From: Adiantum capillus-veneris
Lineage: Eukaryota > Streptophyta > Polypodiopsida > Polypodiales > Pteridaceae
Length of the DNA: 64,000 nt
NCBI GenBank assembly: GCA_014529385.2
Contig: CM043953.1
Location: forward strand, 93,687,342-93,751,341
Reading direction: 5' to 3'
This document shows positions 12,673 to 23,377 of this stretch, piece by piece. Numbering within the stretch: position 1 is the first letter of the stretch; every line of letters starts with the position of its first letter. A program made the translations under genes and the position numbers. The notes under the pieces were generated by a model. The model was not told the DNA's origin, did no database searches, and saw only the letters and a list, made by a program, of their open reading frames with translations.

Positions 12673-12928
12673 CCATCCCAGATTCTCGCCTTCCCAGTTA
12701 TTTTCAAGAATCGTAGGACATACTTGCTCATATATTTTGCAAATTTTGGGTCCTTTGCAAAATTGAGTATCATCTTCGTTGCATCTCCGATCAACTGGCG
12801 AGGCTCCATCTCTCGCCGCTCCGCCTGAGTAGGCCGAGGCGGGCCATACTCTCTACCGGAATCTTCGTTGTGATCCCTGCCCGCATCTCCAGCCGCAGAG
12901 TAGTCGACTGATTCTTGCGTGAAGCCAT
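12673..12928 (-). pseudogene. Putative N-terminal gag piece of E3 fused to the hAT-1 BED finger
   Basis: An ATG at 12928 (MASRKNQST) lies about 54 bp after the PBS, like the gag start of E4. After a frame change, the sequence reads through REYGPPRPTQAERREMEP and AKDPKFAKYMSKYV. It then continues, in the frame NWEGENLGWLCSYTRKGG, straight into the hAT-1 finger. It differs from the N-terminus of hAT-2. It may be the E3 gag start joined to hAT by deletion, or a variant hAT 5' end. I cannot decide between these. Confidence 0.45.
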
Positions 12929-12981
12929 AGGTGCGGCGGAAAAAAAGTAGGGGATCGGATTTCCTGTAGAAGAGAAATCGG

Positions 12982-12997
12982 CCGTGCTCTGATACCA
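12982..12997 (-). promoter_or_regulatory. E3 primer-binding site (initiator-Met tRNA type)
   Basis: The minus strand reads TGGTATCAGAGCACGG, one base after the LTR end. The first 12 bases match the complement of the plant initiator-Met tRNA 3' end. This fixes the 5' end of E3 on the right-hand side. Confidence 0.88.
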
Positions 12998-12998
12998 C

Positions 12999-13519
12999 TG
13001 TAACAGACTTGTACACTCCAAGTCAAGGATCAACCGCGACAACACCAAATAACCACTTCAAACAATTCATAGATCACAATAGATTTGCACTGGCCTGACG
13101 GAGTTCCGTGCCTAGAGATATTGGCCCCAAAGACTGGCGCCCCTTTCGGTATTTCTTTTTATATTAATCAGTTCAAAGTACAAGGGAGTGACTCGGGGTT
13201 CACTCAGACTCTGCGTCTAGATGCTGTGAAGAGTGAAGGCCCAAGCCACTTATTTAAAGGTTTACAAGGGATGCCCAAAAGCAGAGCCCCAAAAAGCTTC
13301 AAAATCAAAAGCATCTGCTCTCTCTCTCTCAGAGAGTTTAACTAAAAGCAAAAAAGCATTTTCTCTCTCTTTCTCGTTGCGTGGAGGCCAAAAAGCAGGC
13401 TGCCGTAAATCCCGCCGCAAAACGCGGAATTCCGTACCAGCTGCCACGTCAGCATGTGCCTGCATTTTTAGGGTTTACTGAATTTAGGGTTTCAGCCAGA
13501 AATTAGGGTTTCTGCTGTC
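12999..13519 (-). repeat. E3 5' LTR, main piece
   Basis: It begins next to the PBS and matches the 3' LTR of E3 up to ...TTCTGCTGTC. There the LTR of E4 starts (TSD CTGTC at 13515-13519). The missing LTR end, with the homologue of CCACGTCATCACTTTGTGA, is at 29290-29312. Confidence 0.92.
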
Positions 13520-14910
13520 TATAACCGGCCCGTACAATGTAGAGGGCGGTACTATTTCAATTACCTGTAAACTTTACACAGAGCACTGAGAAGGGAAGCG
13601 AACACAGTTGCGTCCAGCGACTAGAATGTCACTGCGCACACGAGACCGACACCCTGTAGGCACCAAAGACTAGAGCCCCTTTCGGTATTTCTTTAATTTA
13701 GCGAGAGAGAATAACAAAAAGAGCCCCTGGAAGACAACACCTGCATCCAGCTAGTACGCTCCAGATTCGGCAAAATTTCGGCAGCATAACGGTACCGAAA
13801 TCAATCCGAATCAGTTTCTAAGGTAGGCCCTCTGTTCCACGGACATATTCCCTCAGTCGGGAGCACAAAACAGTAAATTGCAGGTCGCTGTAATTTCTGG
13901 TTCAGCCCTGTTTTTGACCTGATTTGGGCACACGACTGTCCCTGCACTGTTCCCTACACCTTGGGCTAAGTGCCCCTTGATTCTGGAAACATTTTGGGCT
14001 CAAAACAGCCCCAAAATAGAGTAAAAACAGCAAGCGTACAATGCTGAATTTACTGCGCAATCGAGAGGTTATCACCCTCTCGTGTACCTGCTTTGGTGCA
14101 GTAGCTAGCTACACCGGTTCCTGTGCAAAGAGGCTCTTGCCTCGGCACGAAAGCATATTTCCCCACAGCTGTACATAGGTCAAATGAGAAGCCCACTAGT
14201 GGGGCATAACATACTGTACGTAGGGGAGAAAGAGAGCAGTATGTAGCGTGCGGGGCATCACTCCCGTCACCATACTGTGCATAGAGGGCAAGGTAAGCAT
14301 TCCATAGCTTCTGTACCTGCTACAATCCACCTGAGGCTGAAAATGGTGTCCCCTTTGTTGATATGCAGCTCGTTTTTGCCTCCCGGAGTGGCAGAATCGC
14401 TCACAGGCTGACACGTCGCCCAGTTTCCGAGTTTGGGCTTTCCCTGCTAAAAATATCTCAACTGGTGCGTCAGTTGACTTGGCAGCAGAGCAATAAAATG
14501 TTCCCCTAGCAGTTCCCTAAATTTTAGGATTTGCTTCCATGGCGTCCCTATCGGTCTCCTGACCATCATTGAAGACTACCATTTGACCAACATCTACAAT
14601 GTGGGTTAATTTACTGGCCCCTTTCAACTTATAAAGTTGCAGTGACTTGACGAGTGGCCCAAATTCTAGTTTGGCGCACACGAGCTTCCATACTCATCAG
14701 AATTCAGTGCTAACTGGCCCGGGCAGTCCCTGTCTGACCGACCTAGATCCCCGATGTGAGAAACCCATTTGGCTGCAGGCGTTTCACACTGGCCATGCAA
14801 TGTCCACTTGCACCTTTTCAAGGGTTCCGGGACAAACAAGTAAAAATAAAATAAATATATTTAATACTTATTTACGGAAGGCAACGGGAAAAATACACCT
14901 CCTGGTGACA
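13520..14910 (-). repeat. E4 3' LTR
   Basis: A near-identical partner of 27868-29284. The main visible difference is a short extra segment in the 5' LTR copy near 28835-28880. On the minus strand a purine-rich tract (AAGGGTGGGCTG) directly precedes it. Confidence 0.93.
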
Positions 14911-15224
14911 CAGCCCACCCTTGAAATACTGCAAGCGACCTCGTTTGCATGCCAATAATACATGCGGATATCTCCTGATATCACATATATTCTATGATGG
15001 GAATCCAAGATATACATGCTTCCGGAAATGTAGCGTTGGACGATTAAACAATCCCACCAACCTGGCTATGACACATATATCAAGCATAGAAGTCTTCTAG
15101 TGTACTCTTGAGCACAAACTTCTCTAGCTAAATTCTGTATGGAAAGAGTAGATACAATTGCTTAACTACTCTCTTGAGCATCATGAACCATGCGCTTGCC
15201 TTGCTCCAAAAAGGCTGCATCAAG
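14911..15224 (-). other. E4 3' untranslated region
   Basis: About 310 bp between the chromodomain end and the 3' LTR. I see nothing coding in it. Confidence 0.65.
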
Positions 15225-15980
15225 TCACTGTGGGTTCCATCTGAAAGGCTTCAAGATACAATTGCAATAGCTGAGGTGAATCACCAATTTAGAGTCTTCC
15301 ATCCATTTGGCATCCAACGATGGATAGATTTTGAACTTCACCAAATAGTGTCTTGCAACTTTTCCTCTAACCTTTCTTTCTTTATGTGCCAATATCTGTT
15401 CAGGAACAAGGATTTCATCCAATTCTTCCACTTCGGGTTGTTCCTCATCAAGCATATTCTCTGGCACATCACCAACAAAGGGCCTTAGAAGGTTGACATG
15501 AAAAGCATTATGTATTTTCCAGCCTTCTGGTAGCTTTAACTTGTAAGCTACATCGCTGATCTTTTCTGAAATCTGAAAAGGACCATAATATCGCATACTG
15601 AGCTTAGGAAACAAGCGTTCCTTGCCTTTCCTTTTCCTTAACCTGGCCTTTTCAAAGCGCAAAAGTACCCAATCACCAAGTGAAAATACAAGTTCACGAC
15701 GGTGACGATCAGTAGCTTTCTTTTGCTTAGCCTGAGTCTTCTCAAGAGCAATCTTTATCTTCCTGTATGTTTCATCCATATCTTGCACATACTTGTCTGC
15801 CTCAAATATCTTGTCCTTAGTCTGCAAAATGGGCGGGACTTTCTTTCCTCCTTCCACTATCTCAAATGGTGCCTTACCTGTTGACGTATGCACAGTGTTA
15901 TTGTAAGCATATTCAACCAATGGGAGATGGTGTTCCCAAGTTGCCTTGTGCTCTGAGACATAACATTTGAGCAGGTCCAA
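15225..15980 (-). pseudogene. E4 pol C-terminus (integrase end and chromodomain), cut off by E5
   Basis: A 251-aa frame starts in the integrase (YVSEHKATWEHHLPLVEYAYNN, about 15950-15890). It continues through the IN C-terminal domain ([25 protein letters not shown]) to a chromodomain (ARHYLVKF..YPSLDAKWME, about 15370-15300). In chromoviruses the chromodomain binds modified histone tails and steers integration into heterochromatin. E5 is inserted just upstream of the codons for LLK, and the gene continues at 23378. Confidence 0.9.
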
Positions 15981-17285
15981 TGTTGCTAATTGGACTATTT
16001 TCTTATTTTTAATGATTAATCTCTTTTTTTAAGGATATTTTATTATGTGCACTAAGAACTGTTAAAAGATTGTAGCTACAGGAACTGCCATCAAGAACGG
16101 ACAAACTCTGACGTGTCATTTGATGGGTGACGGTAAACATCGCGAAGGAGTTTCCGTAAGTTCGGTGGAAAGGGCCGGGTTACGAGTGCCCTTGATGCGT
16201 CACATGATGGGTGACGGGTGCATCAGTAAGGGGGCATCCCGTAGGCTAAGAAGGAAATCCGAACTGAGTAAGAAAGTACGCGTAAGAACGCAAGCACAAG
16301 AATAAAGATGGGTTCAATGAAGCTTTTTACGAAAAGCAGGAACAGTCGCGGGAGGACAGATGTTTTCCCGCGAGGAGTCTGTGTTTGCATTGCATCTGTG
16401 TCGTGTCCTGCACCCGGGGACGCATGGAATGTGTCCGTGTAGCATTGTTTTCACTAACTGAGTGAGTTTTTAAAGTTTGAACAGGTTCACACTTTATTTT
16501 ATTAAAGTGGCCGGTCACTTTTAAGTGACCAAGCTTTCATTAATAAAATAAAGCAAGCAAGGCCCTTAAAAAGAAGCCAGCGCTAAAACCTACGCAAGGG
16601 GGCTGAATTACGATCTCTCTCTCTCTCCTCTCTCTGGAAAACGCGATTTTCTCTCTCCTCTCTCTAGGAGCGCCAAGCTCTGCTTTTTGGGCCCCTATTC
16701 CCGCCGGGTGCCAAGGGCCTATAAAAGGACAGCGAGCGCCCAGTTTCAGAGAGGCCGGAAGCAGCAGAAAGTGCAAGCGCTGGGATTTTGGAGTAGAGCC
16801 TGGCGACAGAATTTGCAAGTGTTCGCGTGACGACTGAGTACGGAGGTTGATTCTCCGAGCAAGGAGCGACAAGTATAAGGTGTTGATACGCATTGAGAAT
16901 TGTTGCTCTGTGTGGTTTGTTTTGCAAGAATCTCCCGTCTTATGGGAAGGCCCTTCACGGGAAAGTACGGCTTCACGCCTAAGTCCCTTACGGGAAAGTA
17001 CGGCTTCGTGCCTAAGTCCCTTACGGGAAGGACGGCCTTGTGCCCAAGCCCTTTACGGGAAAGTACGACCTTCGGGACTAAGATTACAGAACTGAGGGGT
17101 TTCCTCGGGTTCTCGTGCTTGTATAAGAATTCTCCCTGAATAAAAGAATACTCTTTACGGGGGGGGGGGACAAGCCCATCTTCTGGTCCCCAATACTGTG
17201 TCGATCTTCTCCCTTCTCTCATGTTTTCAAAGAATTATAATTTTCAGATTTTCTAAGTGCTTGTGTACGCTCCCGTCTTGTGACA
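15981..17285 (+). repeat. E5 5' LTR with TATA box
   Basis: A TATA box (TATAAAAG) at 16720-16727 follows a CT-rich tract (16612-16665). Downstream, at about 16950-17075, a roughly 33-bp unit containing CTTACGGGAAAGTACGGC is repeated. The right LTR has one more unit, which accounts for most of the 36-bp length difference. Confidence 0.94.
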
Positions 17286-17286
17286 G

Positions 17287-17302
17287 TGGTATCAGAGCTC
17301 GG
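17287..17302 (+). promoter_or_regulatory. E5 primer-binding site
   Basis: TGGTATCAGAGCTCGG, one base after the LTR end, matches the initiator-Met tRNA 3' end. Confidence 0.9.
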
Positions 17303-17355
17303 ACTCCTCTCTTTCTCTGCAAAGAAGGACGATTCCGAGAAGAACGGGAAGAACC

Positions 17356-18720
17356 ATGTCGAGCCAAGGGAGAAGCGTTGAAGAGGAGCTTAAACAAGTG
17401 CAAGCTCAGCTTGCGGAGTTGCAACAAATCTTACTGTTGCCAGACGTCCAAAAGCTTTTGGGCGGAATGAAGAAAACGAATGGAACTGATGCAACCAAGC
17501 ATCCAGACAACACTGTTGGTGTGAGACCACAGGAGGCAAGAGAAGAAGAACGTGCCGAGGTGCACAAAGGATCTTCGGATCGGAATGAACGGCCTACCTC
17601 AAGGAAAGGCTAGGAAAAAGCGCTCTCTTTGCTAGACGAGAGCAAGGACATCTCTATCTCATCTCCATCTTACTCTCCTGATTATACTTCTACTTCTTGA
17701 TCATCTCGTCAGAAGAAGGAAGCAGCTACTACTGCCACTACCCTACATCAACCTAAAGATAAGCCTCGATTCAAGAAGCAAGGTCGCAAGTTTCAACATC
17801 GCATGAGAGTCTTCAAATCAGGCGACAAGGACATCAAGTTCGAAACCTACAATGGACGGAGGGACATCTCCAAAGCGCTGTCCTTCATCAGACAGTTTGA
17901 AGTCGCCTTTACCAATGGGCATTCACAGAAAAATCCAAATTATGCCATGTGGGGATGCACCTCAAGGAAACGGCAAGTAATTGGTGGTTAGCCAAGATTC
18001 TGGAAGGTTCTCAGGCCAGAACTTGGGAGAGCTTCAAATCTGAATTTTATGAACAATTTCTTCCACCTGACTTGGAGCAGGACATACGGAAGGAATGGGA
18101 CTGGCTTGCCCAGAAGGCACATGAAAGAGTAACGACTTATGTGGACAAGTATTGGTCGGTTCTTCTGAAGGTCACTCCCTTCATGAAGATTGCCGACGAG
18201 GAAAAGAAAAGAAAGTTCGAAGCGGGTCTCCAACTGTAGCTTCGAAAGAGTATGAAGGTGTATCCGCATGATACTCTTCAAAGGATGATGGAGTCAGCAA
18301 TCATTGCTGAGGATTTGCACTCAACTGGGACGCCCAGAAAGATGGAGCATAGCACTTACCGTGCAAGACAAAGAGGGGTCTACGATGACCATGGGGGCCA
18401 AGGAAGAAAACGTCCTCCATCTAGGGACGATGATCATTCTAAGAAGCCAGAGGGCACTGGCAAGCGAACTAAGTATCTTTCTCCTACCCAACTTCAAACT
18501 TTCAGAGAGGAAGGAAGATGCTTCTACTGTGGCGAGAAAGGACATACGAAACCGGACTGCCCTCTAAAGCAGCAACGACAAGAGCAAGCCTCTACGAGGC
18601 AAGAGAAAGCAAGGAAGGAACCCGCACCACCAAGTTCGAACTCAATCCCAGATGTTCAAGGAAACACAGAATCTGAGAAAGGGAAGCGTCAACTTTTGAA
18701 GGGCTGGGGGTCTTTGAACA
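17356..18720 (+). pseudogene. E5 gag
   Basis: The start ATG (MSSQGRSVEEELKQV) lies about 55 bp after the PBS and opens a coiled-coil-like N-terminus. The capsid core follows (FETYNGRRDISKALSFIRQFEVAF; TASNWWLAK; FLPPDLEQDIRKEWD). A zinc knuckle CFYCGEKGHTKPDC is at about 18520-18561. Breaks: a stop at 17611, a frameshift near 17945, and a TAG at 18237. Downstream of 17945 the frame is continuous with pol, as expected for a single gag-pol polyprotein. Confidence 0.9.
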
Positions 18721-21700
18721 ACCAGCAAGTACTGATTCTTTATGATCTAGGATCCACGGATAACTTCATCTCCCTGGATACTGCGGAACGATTGTGCCTC
18801 ACACCGGCTCAGCTTGGCACACCGGTTACATCCGGATCGGCATTCGAGGGGTTGACAACCAATGCAACTCCCGTGCAAGGACAGCTCAATCTTCGGATTG
18901 GCGAGTACAAGGACCGCGAATCAATTTTGATGGCACCCATCGAGGGATGTGATATCATCTTGGGTATGCCATGGCACTTTCACATGACACCTATTCCTGA
19001 TTATGTGGAAAAGACCCTCACTTTTGATCATGGGGGTAAGAAAATAAAGATTCAAGCTGATGCAGGAGATTGGCAGTTCCCAATTGTAAGCCATATCTCC
19101 ATTAAGAAAGAAATGAAGAAGTGTGTTTACTTGATTTTTGCACAGGATAAAACTAGTAGGGACTCTCTCTCTAGTCTGGAAATTAAGCGTCTTCAATTTA
19201 TTGAAAAGTACAAAGATTGTTTCACGGAAACACTTTCTGATGAACTCCCTCCGGTACGCCCGGAAGATCACCGCATAGATCTCATACCGGGTAGCTCGCC
19301 TCCCAATCAACCCCCTTATCGGGTGAGTCTTGCTTAGCAAGAGGAAATTTTGAAGCAAGTCAACGAGCTTCTAGAGAAAGGGTTAGTACGGCCCAGTGCC
19401 TCACCCTACTGCTCTCCAGTTCTACTGGTGCAGAAGAAAGATGGCACGTTTCGAATGTGCATAGACTACCGGTCTTTAAACAAGATCACAATCAAGAACC
19501 ACTTTCCGATCCCTCGGATTGATGATATACTTGATAAGTTGCAGGGTGCAAGTGTCTTTAGTCGCATAGACTTAAAGAGTGGGTATCATCAGATATGGAT
19601 CGCCCCTTAGGATGTCCATAAGACTGCTTTCTGCACAACCTTTGGACTATATGAATTTTTGGTAATGCCTTTCGGCTTGACCAATGCTCCTACGACATTC
19701 AATCGCATGATGGACCTCATTTTCAGCCCGTATCGAGCTTTTACGGGAGTATTCTTTGACGACATACTCATCTTCTCTAAGTCAGAGGAGGAACATCGGA
19801 AGCACTTGGACTTAGTGTTTCAAGAATTGCGAAAGCATGAGTTGCATGTGAATGCAAAGAAGAGCGAGTTCTTTCTCTCTGAGATACACTATCTCGGCCA
19901 TATAGTCTCTCACAATCAAGTGAGTATGGATCCTGCCAAGATTCGAGTGGTAGAAGATTGGCCTATTCCCACTACGGTACATGATGTACGTAGCTTTCTG
20001 GGATTATGTTCGTATTATTGAAGGTTTGTCCGAGGATTTGCTCATGTAGCAGGACCACTTCATGATTTGACAAAGAAGAAGATTCCTTTCAGATGGGGAT
20101 CGAGTCAACAAGGAGCTTTTGATCGGCTCAAGTACTTGCTAAGCCATGGACCTATTTTGATAGTGCCTGACTTAAAGAAACCATTTGAGGTTCACTGCGA
20201 TGCTTCAGGTGATTGCATCGGAGCAGTGTTAAACCAAGAAGACCATGCAGTGGCATATGAAAGCAGACGGCTTAAGGATGCAGAGTTGCATGCATCAATC
20301 TACGAAAAGGAACTCTCGGCTGTGATTCACGCCTTCTGGAAGCACTATCTTCTAGGAGCAGATTTTGTGATCAAGACTGATCACCAGAGTTTGCGGTATT
20401 TTCTTACTCAAAGGAAACTATCTGAGAAGCAGATGAGGTGGGCAAACTTTTTGTCTATGTTTCACTTCCAGATCCTTCACACGGCTGGGAGTAAGAATGT
20501 AGTCGCAGACGCACTGTGTAGGCGGCCAAGGGTGAACGCTATCACTTCGGTGTATCACTAAGAATTAGAAGCACTACCGGATTTGTATCCGAATGATCCA
20601 GACTTCTCTACCATTTGGGGAAAGCTACATCGTGGAGAGAATGAGTTTCCCTATTCCATTCGGGACGGTTATCTCTACCACCATCAGGCCATATGTGTGG
20701 CGGAACCATTAAGAAAGAAGATCATGGATGAAGCACACGCTTCGCCTTATGCGGGTCATCAGGGTATTCTCCCTACGACCTTAGCAATGGAAAGATATTT
20801 CTTTTGGCCTAGCCTTAAAGCAGACATCGATAAGTATGTCAGGGAATGCTTGGTTTGCCAAAAAGTGAAGTATGATCGGCATAAGACGCCTGGGTTGCTA
20901 CAACCTTTGCCTGTGCCTAATGAACCTTGGGAAAGTATTGCCATGGGCTTCATCATGGACCTCCCTAGAACTCAGACTGGAAATGACGCGATCTGGACCA
21001 TTGTGGACAGGTTTAGCAAGCAAGCACACTTTATACCAGTCAAGAAAACGATCAAAGCAGATCATATGGCTAGGGTTTTTCTAGCACAGATCTTTAAGCA
21101 TCATGGAATGCCTAAGTCTATTGTGAGTGATCGAGATCCTCGCATGACAGGAAATTTTTGGCGTTCCTTGATGGATAATCTTGGTACAAAGCTGAATTTT
21201 TCATCTGCCTACCATCCTCAAACGGATGGGCAAAGTGAGATGGCCAATTCCACAGTATTGGATATGTTAAAAGCTTATGTGTCAGACCGGCAATCTGACT
21301 GGGAGAAATATTTGCCTCTTGTCGAGTATGCGTATAACAATACCATACACTCATCGACGGGGAAAGCACCTTTTGAGATTCTCTATGGTAAGCCTTTGCT
21401 TCCACCCATCCTTTTAACTAAGGATAAGATCTTTGTAGCGGATGAATTTGTCCGGGACTTGGACACAGCCTACGGGCAAGTTACGAGAGCTATTCTACGC
21501 TCTCAGGAAAAGCATAAGAAAGCTGCAGACAAGCACAGAAGGAATCTAGACTTAACAGTCGGACAGTTAGTCTTACTCAAGTTTGAGAAGGCAAGACTTA
21601 ATAAACAAGCGTCTCATAAGGGGAAAGTGGTAAAACTTTCTACCCGTTATTATGGGCCGTTTAAGATCACTGAGCGAGTGAATGATGTCGCTTTCCGATT

Positions 21701-22019
21701 AGAGCTACCGCCTAATTGGAAGATCCATAATGCTTTCCATGTCAGTTTACTCCAACTGTATGTGGGACCGCCTCCAAGCCAGCCTAGCGCTGAGGAACCT
21801 CCTGAGGTTGAGGAAACAGAAGAAATACTCCAACCGGAGCAGATAGTAAGTCATCAGGAGCGGTCTCTCAAATCCGGAAAGATAACACGGAAGTATTTGG
21901 TTAAGTTTAAGAACTACTCGAATCTAGATGCTCAGTGGATGACCCAGGAGGAATTAGCAGCTTATCCCCAGATACTGGAGGTATATGTCCAAGCACTACA
22001 GTTGAGGTCAACTGTTTAG
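18721..22019 (+). pseudogene. E5 pol (PR-RT-RNase H-IN-chromodomain), one frame with four stops
   Basis: All parts share one frame from 18252. PR active site is DLGS (about 18744). [20 protein letters not shown] at about 19755-19766. RNase H: TDHQSLRYFL near 20380. IN: HHCC finger (about 20730-20865), core residues in DRFSKQ, SDRDPRM and HPQTDGQSEMANS (about 21005-21255), and the GPF/Y region near 21650. Chromodomain: TRKYLVKFKNYSNLDAQWM, about 21890-21945. The reading frame is interrupted only by TAG at 19335, TAG at 19608, TGA at 20019 and TAA at 20559. All catalytic motifs survive, so the stops alone inactivate it. Confidence 0.94.
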
Positions 22020-22031
22020 AAGCCAGAGGGA

Positions 22032-23372
22032 TGTTGCTAATTGGACTATTTTCTTATTTTTAATGATTAATCTCTTTTTTTAGGATATTTTATTATGTGC
22101 ACTAAGAACTGTTAAAAGATTGTAGCTACAGGAACTGCCATCAAGAACGGACAAACTCTGATGTGTCATTTGATGGGTGACGGTAAACATCGCGAAGGAG
22201 TTTCCGTAAGTTCGGTGGAAAGGGCCGGGTTACGAGTGCCCCTAATGGGTCACATGATGGGTGACGGGTGCATCAGTAAGGGGGCATCCCGTAGGCTAAG
22301 GAGGAAATCCGAACTGAGTAAGAAAGTACGCGTAAGAACGCAAGCACAAGAATAAAGACGGGTTCAATGAAGCTTTTTACGAAAAGCAGGAACAGTTGCG
22401 GGAGGACAGATGTTTTCCCGCAAGGAGTCTGTGTCTGCATTGCATCTGTGTCGTGTCCTGCACCCGGGGACGCCTGGAATGTGTCCGTGTAGCATTGTTT
22501 TCACTAACTGAGTGAGTTTTTAAAGTTTGAACAGGTTCACACTTTATTTTATTAAAGTGGCCGGTCACTTTTACGTGACCAAGCTTTTATAATAAAATAA
22601 AGCAAGCAAGGCCCTTAAAAAGAAGCCAGCGCTAAAACCTACGCAAGGGGGCTGAATTACGATCTCTCTCTCTCTCTCTCTCTCCTCTCTCTAGAAAACG
22701 CGATTTTCTCTCTCCTCTCTCTAGGAGCGCCAAGCTCTGCTTTTTGGGCCCCTATTCCCGCCGGGTGCCAAGGGCCTATAAAAGGACAGCGAGCGCCCAG
22801 TTTCAGAGAGGCCGGAAGCAGCAAAAAGTGCAAGCGCTGGGATTTTGGAGTAGAGCCTGGCGACAGAATTTGCAAGTGTTCGCGTGACGACTGAGTACCG
22901 AGGTTGATTCTCCGAGCAAGGAGCGACAAGTATAAGGTGTTGATACGCATTGAGAATTGTTGCTTTGTGTGGTTTGTTTTGCAGGAATCTCCCGTCTTAC
23001 GGGAAGGCCCTTCACGGGAAAGTACGGCTTCACGCCTAAGTCCCTTACGGGAAAGTACGGCTTCACGCCTAAGTCCCTTACGGGAAAGTACGGCTTCGCG
23101 CCTAAGTCCCTTACGGGAAGGACGGCCTTGTGCCCAAGCCCTTTACGGGAAAGTACGACCTTCGGGACTAAGATTACAGAACGGAGGGGTTTCCTCGGGT
23201 TCTCGTGCTTGTATAAGAATTCTCCCTGAATAAAAGAATACTCTTTACGGGGGGGGACAAGCCCATCTTCTGGTCCCCAATACTGTGTCGATCTTCTCCC
23301 TTCTCTCATGTTTTCAAAGAATTATAATTTTCAGATTTTCTAAGTGCTCGTGTACGCTCCCGTCTTGTGACA
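22032..23372 (+). repeat. E5 3' LTR
   Basis: A 1341-bp partner of 15981-17285 with the TATA box at 22777-22784 and three full copies of the 33-bp unit at about 23010-23110. It ends TTGTGACA, directly followed by the TCCAA TSD. Confidence 0.95.
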
Positions 23373-23377
23373 TCCAA

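Larger units (their letters stand above)
15981..23372 (+). mobile_element. E5: near full-length Ty3/gypsy chromovirus (TSD TCCAA)
   Basis: This 7.4-kb element lies on the plus strand within the integrase of E4. LTRs: 15981-17285 (1305 bp) and 22032-23372 (1341 bp), TGTTGC...TGTGACA. TSD TCCAA at 15976-15980 and 23373-23377. PBS at 17287 and a purine tract (GCCAGAGGGA) before 22032. It is the innermost and so the youngest large element of stack 1, yet its gag-pol has at least five in-frame stops. That argues for inactivation by point mutation, not deletion. Confidence 0.96.

Noticed and set aside
13520-14910. A possible host promoter or UTR duplicated at 27868-29284
   Set aside because: Both copies are LTRs of E4, with PBS, TSD and pol between them.
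16120-17222. ORFs in the E5 LTRs, including a repeat protein with PYFPVRDLG units
   Set aside because: They lie in LTR sequence and simply translate the 33-bp tandem units; the start codons and frames are not conserved in the other LTR.
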